64,000 nucleotides of DNA from BOG-908 sp964244615 (GTDB taxonomy: Bacteria; Pseudomonadota; Alphaproteobacteria; Acetobacterales; Acetobacteraceae). The notes under the pieces were generated by a model. It was not told where the DNA came from. It did no database searches and saw only the letters and a program-made list of their open reading frames with translations. Both the position numbers and the translations under genes were made by a program. Below are positions 9,003 to 18,669 of the stretch, piece by piece. Numbering within the stretch: the first letter of the stretch is position 1; each line of letters opens with the position of its first letter. The DNA lies in NCBI GenBank assembly GCA_964244615.1, contig CAXTJP010000003.1:1-64000 (forward strand), written 5' to 3'.

Positions 9003-11363
9003 TCAGGCCGGGATCGCCAGCTCAAGTTCGTTCGTATCGGCCAGCATGACACCGGCGATCGCGTCCGGAGAGCATGGGCGGCCGAACAGGTAGCCCTGCA
9101 CCTGGCTGCAACCGGTGAGCTGCAGCATCTTGGCCTGTTCTTCGGTCTCCACGCCCTCGCCGGTCGTGCGCATTCCCAGACTGCCCGCCATGCCGACGAT
9201 CGCCTGCACGATTGCGATCGCGTCGTCGTTCGCGCCGAGGTCGCGAATGAAGGACTGGTCGATCTTCACCTTGTCGAACGGAAAACTGCGAAGATAGCTG
9301 AGCGACGAGTAGCCGGTGCCGAAATCGTCCAATGCGATGTGCACGCCGCGCGCACGCAGCGCATGCAGACAGGCCAGCGTCGTGTCGAGCGACTTCAGCA
9401 GGACGGATTCCGTGATTTCGAGCTCCAGCCGGTGGGCTGGCAGCCCGGTGTCCGACAGGACCTGACCGATGAGGGCGAGCAGGCCCGGATCACCGAACTG
9501 GAGCGGGGACAGGTTGACGGCGACACGCGCCTGTCCGGCCCAGGTCACCGCCTCCTCGCACGCCCGGCGCAGCACCCAGGCGCCGAGCGGCACGATCAAG
9601 CCGGATTCCTCGGCGATCGGGATGAACTCGGCGGGCGAGACCTGCCCGCGCACCGGATGCTGCCATCGGACCAGGGCCTCGGCCTCCACCACTTCGCCGC
9701 TGGCCAGATCGAAGATCGGCTGGAAATTGATGGTCAGACCGCCCTGCGCGATCGCGTGGCGCAGATCGGCCTGCAAAGCGTGCCGGGCTTCCGCGCGCAC
9801 CGCCATCTCCGACTCGAAAAAATGCCATCTCCCCTGGCCGGACGCCTTCGAGTGATACAGGGCCAGGTCGGCGCCTCTCAGCAGCTCCTGCGCAGTGACA
9901 CTGTCGCCGGACAGCGCAATGCCGACGCTCACGCTGACCGTCACCGACACGTTGCCGATCTGATAGGGCTCCGACAGCTGGCTCACGAGACGTTCGGCCA
10001 AGGACGCGGCGGCTTTTTCGCCGCCCGCGCTCTGTATGGCAAACTCGTCGCCACCCAGCCGTGCCACAAGATCGCCGTCCCGAATACAACCGCGCAACCG
10101 GCCAGCGACCGCCACCAGCAGGGCATCACCCGTGCCGTGGCCATGCATGTCATTGACGGATTTGAACCCGTCCAGGTCCAGGCAGAGCAGGCCGAACTCT
10201 GTGCCCTGTGCGCAGGCCCTGGCCAGCACGCGGTGGAACTCAGCGCGGTTCGGCAGGCCTGTCAGGCAATCGTAACGGGCAAGGTAGGCGATGCGTTCGT
10301 TGGACTCGCGGGCGGCAGTGATGTCGGAGGCGACGCCGCGATAGCCGGCAAACCCGCCGGCGGCATCGCGCAGCGGCTTGCCGGTTATGGACAGCCAGCG
10401 CCCGGCACCCTTGAGCGTGACCCAGACCTGCATGTCGCGAAATGGCAACCGGTCGGCCATGCAGGCAAGCAGCCTGGCATTGTCGTGCTGATCCACGGTC
10501 GATCCGGTCGGGCTCACCCACTGCGTCATGCAGGTACCGTGCAGCGTGGCAGGGTCCTGGCCCAGCGTCTGCGCCAAGCGGTCCGATACGCGATGCAGGC
10601 AAAGGTCGCGGTCGATCTCCCACAGGAAGTCGTTCGCGTTCTCCTCGAACTCGCGTAGGAGCAGTCCGATGATGTCGCCCTGCTCCTCGAGCGTCAGCTC
10701 GTTGAGCACACGGCCTGTGAAGTCACGGCTCTGATTGAGGACGACGTTGCAGGTCATGGTCAGGAACAGCAGCAACGTCAGCGCATGCTGCGGCAGGATC
10801 GATGCTTCCACGAACGGCATCGGCAACAACAACCCGAGCCCGGTGATCCCGGCAAACAGCACGGCGGCCGGAAGCAAGGGGGCCATCATTATGCTCGAAG
10901 ACATCAGGCCGGAACCGATGTAGATCAACAACTGGCGCTGCTCGGGCGACGCAGACGGTGTCAGCATGGCAGGTACCGTGGCCCAGGCCATGGCGATGAT
11001 CGCGGTAATGGCGACGCGTATGTTCAGCATGCGGCGCGACCCGACCTTCGTAGGCTTCGCAAGCCAGATCCTGCTGCCCACCGCCGCCAGGCCGTGCATG
11101 GCCACCAGGAACAGGAGAAGGCCCAGCAGGTAGCGGTGCGGCGCGACCCGCCAGAAGGTCAGGACCACCATGCCGAAGCAGGTGATCGAACAGATGGCCA
11201 GGCTGCCCGTCCGGCGTGCCAAGGCGGTGATCTGCTCCCCGCGCAGACGTGCCAGCACCACGTTGCTCGGCAGGCGGCCGGAATGGCGGGGGCGGGCGGG
11301 CGGCGGCATGCTGGCGTCAACCTTCGCGTGGGCCAGCGCAGCCTCGCAAACCCGCATGAGCAT
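9003..11363 (-). CDS. membrane GGDEF/EAL cyclic-di-GMP protein
   Basis: A predicted bifunctional regulator of cyclic-di-GMP, a signal that sets motile versus attached life. Order of parts in 786 residues: a cytosolic lead, five to six membrane helices (about 50-210), a PAS-like sensor (about 240-370), a GGDEF domain and an EAL domain. The cyclase signature RLGGDEF is intact. The phosphodiesterase part has EALVRW, DDFGTGYSSL and KIDQSFI, so both activities are possible. It starts 29 bp after the debranching-enzyme gene on the same strand and may be co-transcribed with it. ATG 11363 has a weak ribosome site; ATG 11309 is an alternative. Confidence 0.9.
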   Translation of the reverse strand: MLMRVCEAALAHAKVDASMPPPARPRHSGRLPSNVVLARLRGEQITALARRTGSLAICSITCFGMVVLTFWRVAPHRYLLGLLLFLVAMHGLAAVGSRIWLAKPTKVGSRRMLNIRVAITAIIAMAWATVPAMLTPSASPEQRQLLIYIGSGLMSSSIMMAPLLPAAVLFAGITGLGLLLPMPFVEASILPQHALTLLLFLTMTCNVVLNQSRDFTGRVLNELTLEEQGDIIGLLLREFEENANDFLWEIDRDLCLHRVSDRLAQTLGQDPATLHGTCMTQWVSPTGSTVDQHDNARLLACMADRLPFRDMQVWVTLKGAGRWLSITGKPLRDAAGGFAGYRGVASDITAARESNERIAYLARYDCLTGLPNRAEFHRVLARACAQGTEFGLLCLDLDGFKSVNDMHGHGTGDALLVAVAGRLRGCIRDGDLVARLGGDEFAIQSAGGEKAAASLAERLVSQLSEPYQIGNVSVTVSVSVGIALSGDSVTAQELLRGADLALYHSKASGQGRWHFFESEMAVRAEARHALQADLRHAIAQGGLTINFQPIFDLASGEVVEAEALVRWQHPVRGQVSPAEFIPIAEESGLIVPLGAWVLRRACEEAVTWAGQARVAVNLSPLQFGDPGLLALIGQVLSDTGLPAHRLELEITESVLLKSLDTTLACLHALRARGVHIALDDFGTGYSSLSYLRSFPFDKVKIDQSFIRDLGANDDAIAIVQAIVGMAGSLGMRTTGEGVETEEQAKMLQLTGCSQVQGYLFGRPCSPDAIAGVMLADTNELELAIPA

Positions 11364-11392
11364 CCGGTTAATGCCCCGCGCGGACCTGCGTC

Positions 11393-13546
11393 TCAGGCGC
11401 TGCCAAGGCAGGCGGCGCCGAACGTCACGCGCTCGACCATTGTCGGGTCACCCTGCAGGACCTCGTGGCGCGTCCCGTCCCCCTCGCGCCAGAAGCGGAT
11501 GGAGAAGTTCTGTGCGCCGACGGTGAGGTCGGACACCGTCACGTCCGGCAGCCACGCCGGCAGGGCGGGATCGATGTGCAGACGCTTGCCCGGCGCATCG
11601 GGAGCCAGGCCGAGCATCGCCTGCAGCAGCATGAACGCCGAGCCGGCTGCCCAGGCCTGGGGCACGTTCGCGCCGATGTACTGCACCGGGAAGCTCATGC
11701 CGTCCTTTTGCAGGCCCGCGTAGAGTTCAGGCAACTGGTTGCCCTGGAAATGGCCCGCGGCTCCGCTGATGTCGCGCGCGACCCGCGCCGCCTCGGCCGA
11801 GAACCCGTAACGCTTGAAGCCCAGGGCGATGATGGCGTTGTCGTGCGGCCAGACCGCACCGAGCTGGTAGGCGAGCGGGTTGAAGGATTTGTGGTCGGCC
11901 GACAGCGTCCGTATGCCCCAGCCAGACCACATGTCGGGCGCGGTCAGCCGCGCCACCACCCGGGCGGCGCGAGCGGGCGGGACGATGCCGGACCACAGGC
12001 AATGGCCCGGGTTGGAGACGACGGAGAGGACCTGCTTCTTCTCCCCGTCGAGCGCGTAGGCGTAGGTGCCGCCGGCCTCGTCCCAGAACGCGCGGTTGAA
12101 CTGCTCGAACAGCGCGCGTGCCTTGTTGCGCAGCGCATCAGCCCGCGATGCCTGGCCCAGTTCGGCGTAGATCGCCGCCATGCCCAGCCAGGCATCGTAG
12201 ACGTAGCCCTGCAGCTCGCACAGCGCCTTGGGGCCGCGCACCAGGGTGCCGTCCGGGTACATCACCGCCTCGCCGCTGTCCTTCCACCCCATGTTTTCGT
12301 AACCGGCGGACGAGCGCGTCTGGTACTCCTGGAACCCGTCGCCGTCGCGATCGCCCGAGCGGTCGATCCATTCGAGGCAGGCTTCCGCCGTCCGCAGGTG
12401 GTGATCCAGCAGGTCGCGGTCGCCGGTCGCACGCCAGGCGGCATGCAGGGTGATCAGCCAGAGCGGCGTCGCATCCGCGGTCCCGTAATAGGGCGTGTGC
12501 GGGATCAGCTTGAAGTGCGCCAGTTCGCCCCGGCGCAGCTCGTGCATGATGCGGCCGGGCTCGGCGTCGCGATAGTCGTCGCGCTCTCTCGCCTGCAGAT
12601 TGCCCAAGACCTCCAGCGCGCCGCGGGCGAACTCGGGGTAGACGGTGATGTTCTGCAGCGAGACGATCAGGCTGTCGCGGCCGAACGGCGCCATGAACCA
12701 CGGCAGGCCGGCGGCCGGCATGAACACCATGTGGTCGCCGCCGGCGATCGGCAGGCGAAGCGCCGCCATGTCGTCGATCGCCTGGTGGAAGAAGCGGTAG
12801 TACTCCTCGTTGGTCGTGGCGATCTTCAGCACCCGCTTCTGCCAGTCCCGCAGCATCACCGCATGCCGGTTCTCGGCGTCGTGGGCCACGCAGTCCATCG
12901 GCGCGGTGATCTGCGTCGTGCCGTCGGTCAGGTCGTAGCGCAGGCAGCAATGCCAGCTCGCACCCGCCTCGAGCTCGACGGAGAAGCTCAGCCGGCCGTT
13001 GGCGTAGAGCGCCGGCGCGTGCAGCGCCGTGATCGAGACGGCACGGACGAAATCGGCGTTGCGATACGTGTTCGACAGGACCTGCGCCGGCTGGTCCCAG
13101 GCCGTGCTGATCTGTCCACGGCGCACGATCTTGTCGGACTTGACCTCGAAGACGTCGGCGAAGTCGCAGCGCAGCGCAATTTCCAGGTTGAAGCAGACCC
13201 GGGCGGTGCCGTGGTTGGTGATGTCGAGGTCTTCGTGCATCCCCTCGTCGATCTCGCGGCTGACCACGAGGGCGAGGGAGCGGGCGGCAATCGTGCCGTC
13301 CTGGGTCAGGAACGCGCCGTTGGTCAGGAAGACGCGCGAGGCGTAATAGGCGATGGCCCCACCGTTGAGCAGCGTCCAGGGCGCTCCGTTCGCGTAGATC
13401 GACCAGGCGCTGATCAGGCGGGTGTCGCGGAAATACAGGCCCTTCTCGGTCGGCCAGGCAATCTCCCCGTTCTCTTCCGAGATCAGCACCGTCTGGCCCT
13501 GGTGGATGGCGATCTGGGGCGGGCCGACCTGAACCTTGAAGGGCAT
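11393..13546 (-). CDS. amylo-alpha-1,6-glucosidase / glycogen-debranching-like protein
   Basis: A 717-residue protein of the bacterial debranching-enzyme-like family. The N-terminal beta-rich domain (GLYFRDTRLISAW, about residues 35-60) is followed by an (alpha/alpha)6-barrel glycosidase domain with the signatures PWFMAPFGRDSLI, TADATPLWLITLHAAW, GWKDSGEAVMYPDG and AVWPHDNAIIA. Members hydrolyse alpha-glucosidic linkages in glycogen, trehalose-like or other glucans; the true substrate here is unknown. ATG 13546 was chosen over an upstream in-frame start because AAGGAGG lies 6 bases before it. No signal peptide is visible, so it is probably cytosolic. Confidence 0.85.
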   Translation of the reverse strand: MPFKVQVGPPQIAIHQGQTVLISEENGEIAWPTEKGLYFRDTRLISAWSIYANGAPWTLLNGGAIAYYASRVFLTNGAFLTQDGTIAARSLALVVSREIDEGMHEDLDITNHGTARVCFNLEIALRCDFADVFEVKSDKIVRRGQISTAWDQPAQVLSNTYRNADFVRAVSITALHAPALYANGRLSFSVELEAGASWHCCLRYDLTDGTTQITAPMDCVAHDAENRHAVMLRDWQKRVLKIATTNEEYYRFFHQAIDDMAALRLPIAGGDHMVFMPAAGLPWFMAPFGRDSLIVSLQNITVYPEFARGALEVLGNLQARERDDYRDAEPGRIMHELRRGELAHFKLIPHTPYYGTADATPLWLITLHAAWRATGDRDLLDHHLRTAEACLEWIDRSGDRDGDGFQEYQTRSSAGYENMGWKDSGEAVMYPDGTLVRGPKALCELQGYVYDAWLGMAAIYAELGQASRADALRNKARALFEQFNRAFWDEAGGTYAYALDGEKKQVLSVVSNPGHCLWSGIVPPARAARVVARLTAPDMWSGWGIRTLSADHKSFNPLAYQLGAVWPHDNAIIALGFKRYGFSAEAARVARDISGAAGHFQGNQLPELYAGLQKDGMSFPVQYIGANVPQAWAAGSAFMLLQAMLGLAPDAPGKRLHIDPALPAWLPDVTVSDLTVGAQNFSIRFWREGDGTRHEVLQGDPTMVERVTFGAACLGSA

Positions 13547-13668
13547 GCGGTGCCTCCTTGATGGAGGGATCCAGCCTACAAGCCAACCCGGGATCCACAA
13601 GCGGCGCGGCCATGGTCCGCCCGGCCGGGCTGTCGGCGCCTCGCTACGGACCGGTCTTCGGCCGGGCC

Positions 13669-14319
13669 CTACGCGGGCTCTTCGGCCATGGCGCGGGCCA
13701 GCCTGGCGGCCGCCAGGTTACGCGCGGCGGTGCAGCGGGCGGCAGCGAGCACGGCGCGCAGGTCGGCCACGCAGGCGTCGAGGTCATCGTTGACCAGCAC
13801 ATGGTCGAACTCGGCCCAGTGCGAGATTTCGGTGCGCGAGGCGTGCATGCGGCGCGCCACCTCGCCCTCGTCCTCGCTGCCGCGCCGGCGCAACCGGCTT
13901 TCCAGGGCGGCGATCGACGGCGGCAGGATGAACACCCCCACCGCATCGCCAGGCAAGGCGGCGCGCAACTGGCGCCAGCCCTGCCAGTCGATGTCCAGCG
14001 CCACGTCGCGGCCCGAGGCGAGCAGCGTTTCCACCGCCGCCCGCGGGGTGCCATAGCCGCGCCCGAACACCATGGCGTGCTCGAGCAGTTCGCCCTGCTC
14101 GACCAAGCGACGGAACTCGGCATCGTTGCTATAATAGTAGTCCACGCCCTCCCGCTCGCCCGGACGCGGCTGGCGGGTGGTTACGCTGACCGACGCGGCC
14201 AGGCCGGGCTCGGCGGCCAACATCGCCCGCAGCACGGTGCTCTTTCCGGCGCCCGAGGGTGCCGCGATGACCAGGCACAATCCCCTGCGCTCCCGATGCC
14301 CCGACACGCCGCGCTCCAT
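13669..14319 (-). CDS. gmk: guanylate kinase
   Basis: Gmk converts GMP to GDP with ATP. The P-loop IAAPSGAGKST is near the N-terminus. It is followed by SVSVTTRQPRPGEREGVDYYY for GMP binding, then EHAMVFGRGYGTPRAAVE and DIDWQGWRQL, all in family order over 216 residues. I chose ATG 14319, preceded by AGAGGG; the frame extends upstream with unrelated sequence. Confidence 0.95.
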   Translation of the reverse strand: MERGVSGHRERRGLCLVIAAPSGAGKSTVLRAMLAAEPGLAASVSVTTRQPRPGEREGVDYYYSNDAEFRRLVEQGELLEHAMVFGRGYGTPRAAVETLLASGRDVALDIDWQGWRQLRAALPGDAVGVFILPPSIAALESRLRRRGSEDEGEVARRMHASRTEISHWAEFDHVLVNDDLDACVADLRAVLAAARCTAARNLAAARLARAMAEEPA

Positions 14320-14617
14320 TCGCCCTCTTTGCCCCTCTCCGTTGCCGGCAGGGAACGCCAGACCGTCATCTAGCATCATCCGGCGGTCCCGTCCCCTGGC
14401 GACGGGACCGCCAGTGCAACGTCGCACGCCATTGCACAACCGGGGGCTGCGTCTGTGGCCGAAACGCACGACCACGTCGGGACCCAGCAAGAAACCTGGG
14501 TTTTTTAGCATTTCGTTGTTGTTTGCCTGGTCTCATTTTGTTAGAGAGGGTCCAGCCGAGCAGAATTAGTGCGGCGCAGCATGTTTGGGCACTGACTTTT
14601 TTGGTGGGGTAACTCTA

Positions 14618-15904
14618 ATGGCAACGCAAATCTCAGTACCCGGAGGCAGCGGCGCACCACCCCTGGTGTTCAGCGTCACCGGCACGAGCACGACGAACTA
14701 TGCGGTCGCGTTTCAGAACTCTTTGATCGCCGCGAGCAACGCCGGCAGCCTGACGGTCGATGTCCTGTCGAGCGGCGTGGCCCAGAGCAGTGGCGCGAAC
14801 ACGACCCTGAATGAGATTTTTTCGAGCGGCCTCCAGTCCAGCTACTCCCTGACCAATGGCGGCGAGTACACCCTTGCCCTGGTCGGGTCGGCGACGACGA
14901 TCGACGGCTCCACCGCCGGCAGCGACACGGTCGTGGCTGGGGGCGACGTCACTTTCAACGCGATGGGTCCGAACGAGAACGTCGACTTCATCGCCGGGAC
15001 GAACCTGTTCAACGGCGGCACTGAGTCGGGTGACACCATCACCGGCGGCGCCGGCGACGACACCATCAACACCGCGACGGGCAGCAGCACGGTGTTCAGC
15101 GGGGCCGGCAACACCCTGATCAACCTGAACGACGCTTCCGGCTCGGGCGACGTCGTCTACCTGGGCGACGGGCATTCGACCGTGAACGCCAACGGCGCCA
15201 ACGACTCGGTGACCGCGGCAACCAACGGGCAGACGATCTTCGGCGGGTCGGGCAACCTGACCGTCAGCATCATCGACAACAGCACCAGCAGCGGTGCCAC
15301 CGGCGACGTGATTGTGGCCGGCTCGGCGACGACCAACGTGTTCGATAGCGTCGGCGGCGCCAGCATCTTCGGCGGCTCTGGCGACCTCACCTTCGTCGGC
15401 GGTGCCGGCACGATGGTGTCCGACTCCATCCTGGCCGGCTCGGGCCAGACCGCGATCTTCGGGGCCGACGGCAGCAACATCACCTTTGCCAGCACATCCG
15501 GCAGCGGCAACATCATCGTCACTGCCGGCCTCGGCAACGAGACGCTGAACGGCGCCAACGCGGCAAACTACAGCTTCTTCGCCAGCTCCGACACTTCGAC
15601 CTCCTCGTCTCTCCAGGTCGTGGGCGGGTCGGGTTCCGACTACTTCTCGACCGGCGCAGGCACCGAAGACTACATGGCGGGCAGCGGCTCCGACATCTTC
15701 GCCCTCAACACCGTGGGCGGCGGCGGCGCCAGCATCACCATCTTCGACTTCAGCGCTTCGGACTCCGTCAGCATGGACTCGGCCGCCGACAAGGACGCAG
15801 CCGCCAACGGCACGGTCAGCGGTGGCAACTACACGATCACCCTGTCCGACGAGACGACGGTCACCTTCGTGGGCATCACAAGCCTCAACGGGCACATCAC
15901 CTAA
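14618..15904 (+). CDS. secreted glycine/aspartate-rich RTX-like protein
   Basis: A 428-residue, very acidic, almost Cys-free and Lys-poor protein made of Gly, Ser, Thr, Asn and Asp with regular short repeats. Segments such as GGAGDDTINTATGSST, VFSGAGNTLI, IFGGSGDLTFVGGAG and GSGSDIFAL resemble calcium-binding RTX turns. There is no N-terminal signal peptide, and the C-terminus has the Asp/Ser/hydrophobic pattern common to type I secretion substrates. I infer a surface or released structural/adhesive protein exported by an ABC-type system; no such exporter is adjacent. ATG 14618 was chosen for its position after GGTGGGG. The gene stands alone and ends in a strong terminator. Confidence 0.7.
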   Translation: MATQISVPGGSGAPPLVFSVTGTSTTNYAVAFQNSLIAASNAGSLTVDVLSSGVAQSSGANTTLNEIFSSGLQSSYSLTNGGEYTLALVGSATTIDGSTAGSDTVVAGGDVTFNAMGPNENVDFIAGTNLFNGGTESGDTITGGAGDDTINTATGSSTVFSGAGNTLINLNDASGSGDVVYLGDGHSTVNANGANDSVTAATNGQTIFGGSGNLTVSIIDNSTSSGATGDVIVAGSATTNVFDSVGGASIFGGSGDLTFVGGAGTMVSDSILAGSGQTAIFGADGSNITFASTSGSGNIIVTAGLGNETLNGANAANYSFFASSDTSTSSSLQVVGGSGSDYFSTGAGTEDYMAGSGSDIFALNTVGGGGASITIFDFSASDSVSMDSAADKDAAANGTVSGGNYTITLSDETTVTFVGITSLNGHIT

Positions 15905-15940
15905 TACGCGCCTTTGTCTGCTTTCTTCAGGCAGTAGGGA

Positions 15941-15971
15941 GGGCCAGTCGAAAGACTGGCCCTTTTCTTTT
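15941..15971 (+). terminator. rho-independent terminator after RTX-like gene
   Basis: A perfect nine-base stem, GGGCCAGTC then GAAA then GACTGGCCC, is followed by TTTTCTTTT. It lies about 40 bp after the stop of the RTX-like gene and before the convergent mltG end, so it can serve both sides in part. Confidence 0.9.
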
Positions 15972-15999
15972 GGTCCGCGATGACACGCCATCACGCCGG

Positions 16000-16959
16000 T
16001 CAACGCTGGGTGCGGCGGTAGCGCTCCACGTTTCGAACATGTTCGGGTAACGTCTCGGCAAACACGTGCCCGCCCTTGCCATCGGCCACGAAATAGAGCG
16101 CGTTGCTCCGCGCAGGGTGCGCGGCCGCCTCGATCGCGGCGCGGCCGGGCGCACAGATCGGCCCGGCCGGCAGGCCCGGCACAAGATAGGTGTTGTAGGG
16201 CGAAGGGCGATCCAGCGCCTCCCGGCTCAATCCGTGGTCAAGCTCGCCATCGCCGCCGCTATCGGCATAAACGACGGTCGGGTCCGATTGCAGGCGCATC
16301 CCGCGCCAAAGCCGGTTCAGGAAGACCTTCGCCACGAGCGGACGCTCCTGCGCCAGACGCGTCTCCCGCTCCACCAGGCTGGCCAGGATCAGCAGGTCAC
16401 GCGGGGCATGCAGATCCAGGCCGGGGTCACGCCCCCGCCAGGCCTGTTCGAGTGTCTCGGCCATCGCACGGCCGGCGCGCTGCAGCAGCGCGACGTTTGG
16501 CGTGCCACGCTGGTAGGCGTAGCTTTCCGGCAGCAACGCGCCCTCGTCCGGCAGCGCGATCGCTCCATCCAGCCCGTCAGCCCTGGCGAGCAGGAGGCCG
16601 ATACGGGCGGACGTCAGCCCTTCGGGGATCGTCAGCAGGTGCTGCACCGGCCGGCCCTGCCGCAGGATGGCCAGGATGACCGCCAAGCTGGCATGGGCCG
16701 GAAAAGAGAACTCCGCCGCGTGGATCGGCCCCTGCCACGCCGTCAAGGCCGCGGCTGCCCTGAAAGGCCAGACCCCACCGATGACTCCGGCCTGCCGCAG
16801 ACCTTCGGCGACTGCACCACTCGACCCGTGCGGGACGAGCACAATCTGCGCACCATCGAGCCGGCCCGGCGCGTTGAACAGGACGATCGCCCCGTAACCC
16901 GCCATCGCGCCCAGCCCGGCCAGCACGGACGCGGCCGAAAGCCAGCGTCGGACCCTCAA
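16000..16959 (-). CDS. mltG: endolytic murein transglycosylase
   Basis: MltG (YceG) is an inner-membrane enzyme that cleaves nascent peptidoglycan strands and sets chain length. The protein has one N-terminal membrane helix, then the YceG domain: LTIPEGLTSARIGLLLA, PESYAY, LASLVERETRLAQERPLVA with the conserved Glu, FLNRLWRGMRLQSDPTVVY and SPYNTYLVPGLPAGPIC. Translation is inferred to start at TTG 16959, which overlaps the fabF stop as TTGA. No ATG or GTG lies close by in this frame before the membrane helix. fabF-mltG adjacency is common in proteobacteria. Confidence 0.9.
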   Translation of the reverse strand: MRVRRWLSAASVLAGLGAMAGYGAIVLFNAPGRLDGAQIVLVPHGSSGAVAEGLRQAGVIGGVWPFRAAAALTAWQGPIHAAEFSFPAHASLAVILAILRQGRPVQHLLTIPEGLTSARIGLLLARADGLDGAIALPDEGALLPESYAYQRGTPNVALLQRAGRAMAETLEQAWRGRDPGLDLHAPRDLLILASLVERETRLAQERPLVAKVFLNRLWRGMRLQSDPTVVYADSGGDGELDHGLSREALDRPSPYNTYLVPGLPAGPICAPGRAAIEAAAHPARSNALYFVADGKGGHVFAETLPEHVRNVERYRRTQR

Positions 16960-18227
16960 ACGCGCCTGAAGATGATGCTCGCATTGGTGCCGCCGAAGCC
17001 GAAGCTGTTCGACAGGGCACAGTCGATCGTGCGTTCCTGCGCCGAGAGCGCCACCCGGTCGATCACGCTGTCCTGGCTCGGCTCCTCCAGGTTCAGCGTG
17101 GGTGGCACCACACCGTCCCGTATGGCCAGCAACGAGAAGATCGATTCGACGGCGCCGGCCGCCCCAAGCAGGTGCCCGGTGGCCGATTTGGTCGAGGACA
17201 TGGCCAGCCCGTTCGCGGCCTCGCCGAAGAACCGCTCCACGGCTGCCAGCTCCAGGTCGTCGCCCAGCGGGGTGGATGTGCCGTGCGCGTTCACGTACTG
17301 GACCGCGCCCGCGTCCAGCCCGCCGTTGCGGAACGCGGCCCGCATCGCCCGGAACGCACCCTCGTGCCCGTCGGCGGGCGCGGTGATGTGGTGCGCGTCG
17401 CCCGACAGGCCGTAACCAACCACCTCGCCGTAGATCTTGGCCCCCCGCGCGCGCGCGTGGTCCAGCTCCTCGAGCACGACCACGCCCGCGCCCTCGCCCA
17501 TCACGAAGCCGTCGCGGTCGCGGTCCCAGGGGCGTGAGGCACGCGTCGGGGTGTCGTTGAAGGCGGTCGACAGGGCCCGGCTGGCGGCGAACCCGCCGAT
17601 GCCCAGCTCGCACACCGCAGCCTCCGCACCACCCGCGACCATCACGTCGGCGTCGCCCAGCTTGATCAGCCGCATCGCATCGCCCAGCGCGTGCACTCCG
17701 GTGGCGCAGGCCGTGACGGCGGAGTGGTTCGGTCCCTTGAAGCCGTATTTGATGGAGAGATGGCCGGAGGCCAGGTTGATCAGGGCGGACGGGATGAAGA
17801 ACGGCGAGAGCCGCTTCACCTTGCCCTCCAGCACCAGCTTGCTGGCGTCGAAGATGGTCTGCAAGCCGCCGATGCCGGAGCCGATCATCACGCCGGTGGC
17901 TTCCTGGTCGGGCTCCTCACGGGCAACCCAGCCCGAATCCTCAACCGCCTCGGTCGCGGCCACCAGCGCCAGATGGATGAACCGGTCCATCTTCTTCTGG
18001 TCTTTGATCGGTATCCACTCGGAGAGCGTAAGGCCACCCTCGCCGCGAACCCCCGACGGCACCTGACCAGCGATCCTGGCCGCAAGGTCGGTCGTGTCGA
18101 AGGACTGGATTGCCCGGATGCCCGACTCTCCGGCAATCAGCTTGGCCCAGACATGTTCGACCCCAACCCCGAGCGGGGAGGCGATGCCCATGCCGGTCAC
18201 GACGACGCGCCGGTCAGCTCCGCTCAT
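16956..18227 (-). CDS. fabF: 3-oxoacyl-[acyl-carrier-protein] synthase II
   Basis: FabF elongates fatty acids by condensing acyl groups with malonyl-ACP. Of 423 residues, the active-site Cys is in TACATGVHALGDA, and the two His are in NAHGTSTPLGD and ATGHLLGAAGAVES. The glycine-rich C-terminal FGFGGTNASIIF is present. Length is normal for FabF. It follows acpP by 19 bp and overlaps mltG, forming one transcription unit from fabD to mltG. Confidence 0.97.
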   Translation of the reverse strand: MSGADRRVVVTGMGIASPLGVGVEHVWAKLIAGESGIRAIQSFDTTDLAARIAGQVPSGVRGEGGLTLSEWIPIKDQKKMDRFIHLALVAATEAVEDSGWVAREEPDQEATGVMIGSGIGGLQTIFDASKLVLEGKVKRLSPFFIPSALINLASGHLSIKYGFKGPNHSAVTACATGVHALGDAMRLIKLGDADVMVAGGAEAAVCELGIGGFAASRALSTAFNDTPTRASRPWDRDRDGFVMGEGAGVVVLEELDHARARGAKIYGEVVGYGLSGDAHHITAPADGHEGAFRAMRAAFRNGGLDAGAVQYVNAHGTSTPLGDDLELAAVERFFGEAANGLAMSSTKSATGHLLGAAGAVESIFSLLAIRDGVVPPTLNLEEPSQDSVIDRVALSAQERTIDCALSNSFGFGGTNASIIFRRV

Positions 18228-18246
18228 GATGCCGCCGTGTCCGCCT

Positions 18247-18486
18247 TCAGGCGGCCTTTTGCTTTTCGATGTACTCGATGGCGTCCTTGACGGTGCTGAT
18301 CTTCTCGGCCGCGTCCTCGGGAATCTCCACGCCGAACGCTTCCTCGAAAGCCATCACCAGCTCCACGGTGTCCAAGCTGTCCGCGCCCAGATCGTCGATG
18401 AACGAGGCTTCGGGTGTCACCTTGCTTTCCTCGACACCGAGGTGCTCGACCACGATCTTCTTAACCTTGTCGGCGATTTCACTCAT
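18247..18486 (-). CDS. acpP: acyl carrier protein
   Basis: A 79-residue acidic carrier with the phosphopantetheine attachment Ser in DLGADSLDTVELVMAFEE. It holds growing acyl chains for FabF, FabG and FabD. Its neighbours on the same strand are fabG (upstream, 183 bp away) and fabF (downstream). The larger gap before it may hold its own promoter. Confidence 0.97.
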   Translation of the reverse strand: MSEIADKVKKIVVEHLGVEESKVTPEASFIDDLGADSLDTVELVMAFEEAFGVEIPEDAAEKISTVKDAIEYIEKQKAA

Positions 18487-18669
18487 CGGTGTCTAACCCT
18501 TGTCTGCCGTTATCGTCGAAAGCCAGCCGTCATCCCGCCGCACGGCTCATGCTCGCCGCGGCCCAGGCGTGCGCGCTTAGCACGTCTTTTTGGCCCCCGC
18601 AAAGCCGCGCCCGGGCGCGGAATCGTCCTCCCCGGTGGCGCGCGACACGCGCCTGCGCCACGGGCCGCC

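Noticed and set aside
8916..10658. 580-residue plus-strand open frame
   Set aside because: Antisense to the GGDEF/EAL gene; the His- and Gln-rich composition is typical of the reverse strand of high-GC genes.
11465..13561. 698-residue plus-strand open frame
   Set aside because: Exact antisense of the debranching-enzyme gene, which has motifs and a strong ribosome site.
15000..15900. possible CRISPR-like repetition in a repeat-rich region
   Set aside because: The repeats are coding, variable and without uniform spacers; no CRISPR array is present in the window.
14633..16003. 456-residue minus-strand open frame
   Set aside because: Antisense of the repetitive RTX-like gene; its apparent repeats only mirror that gene.
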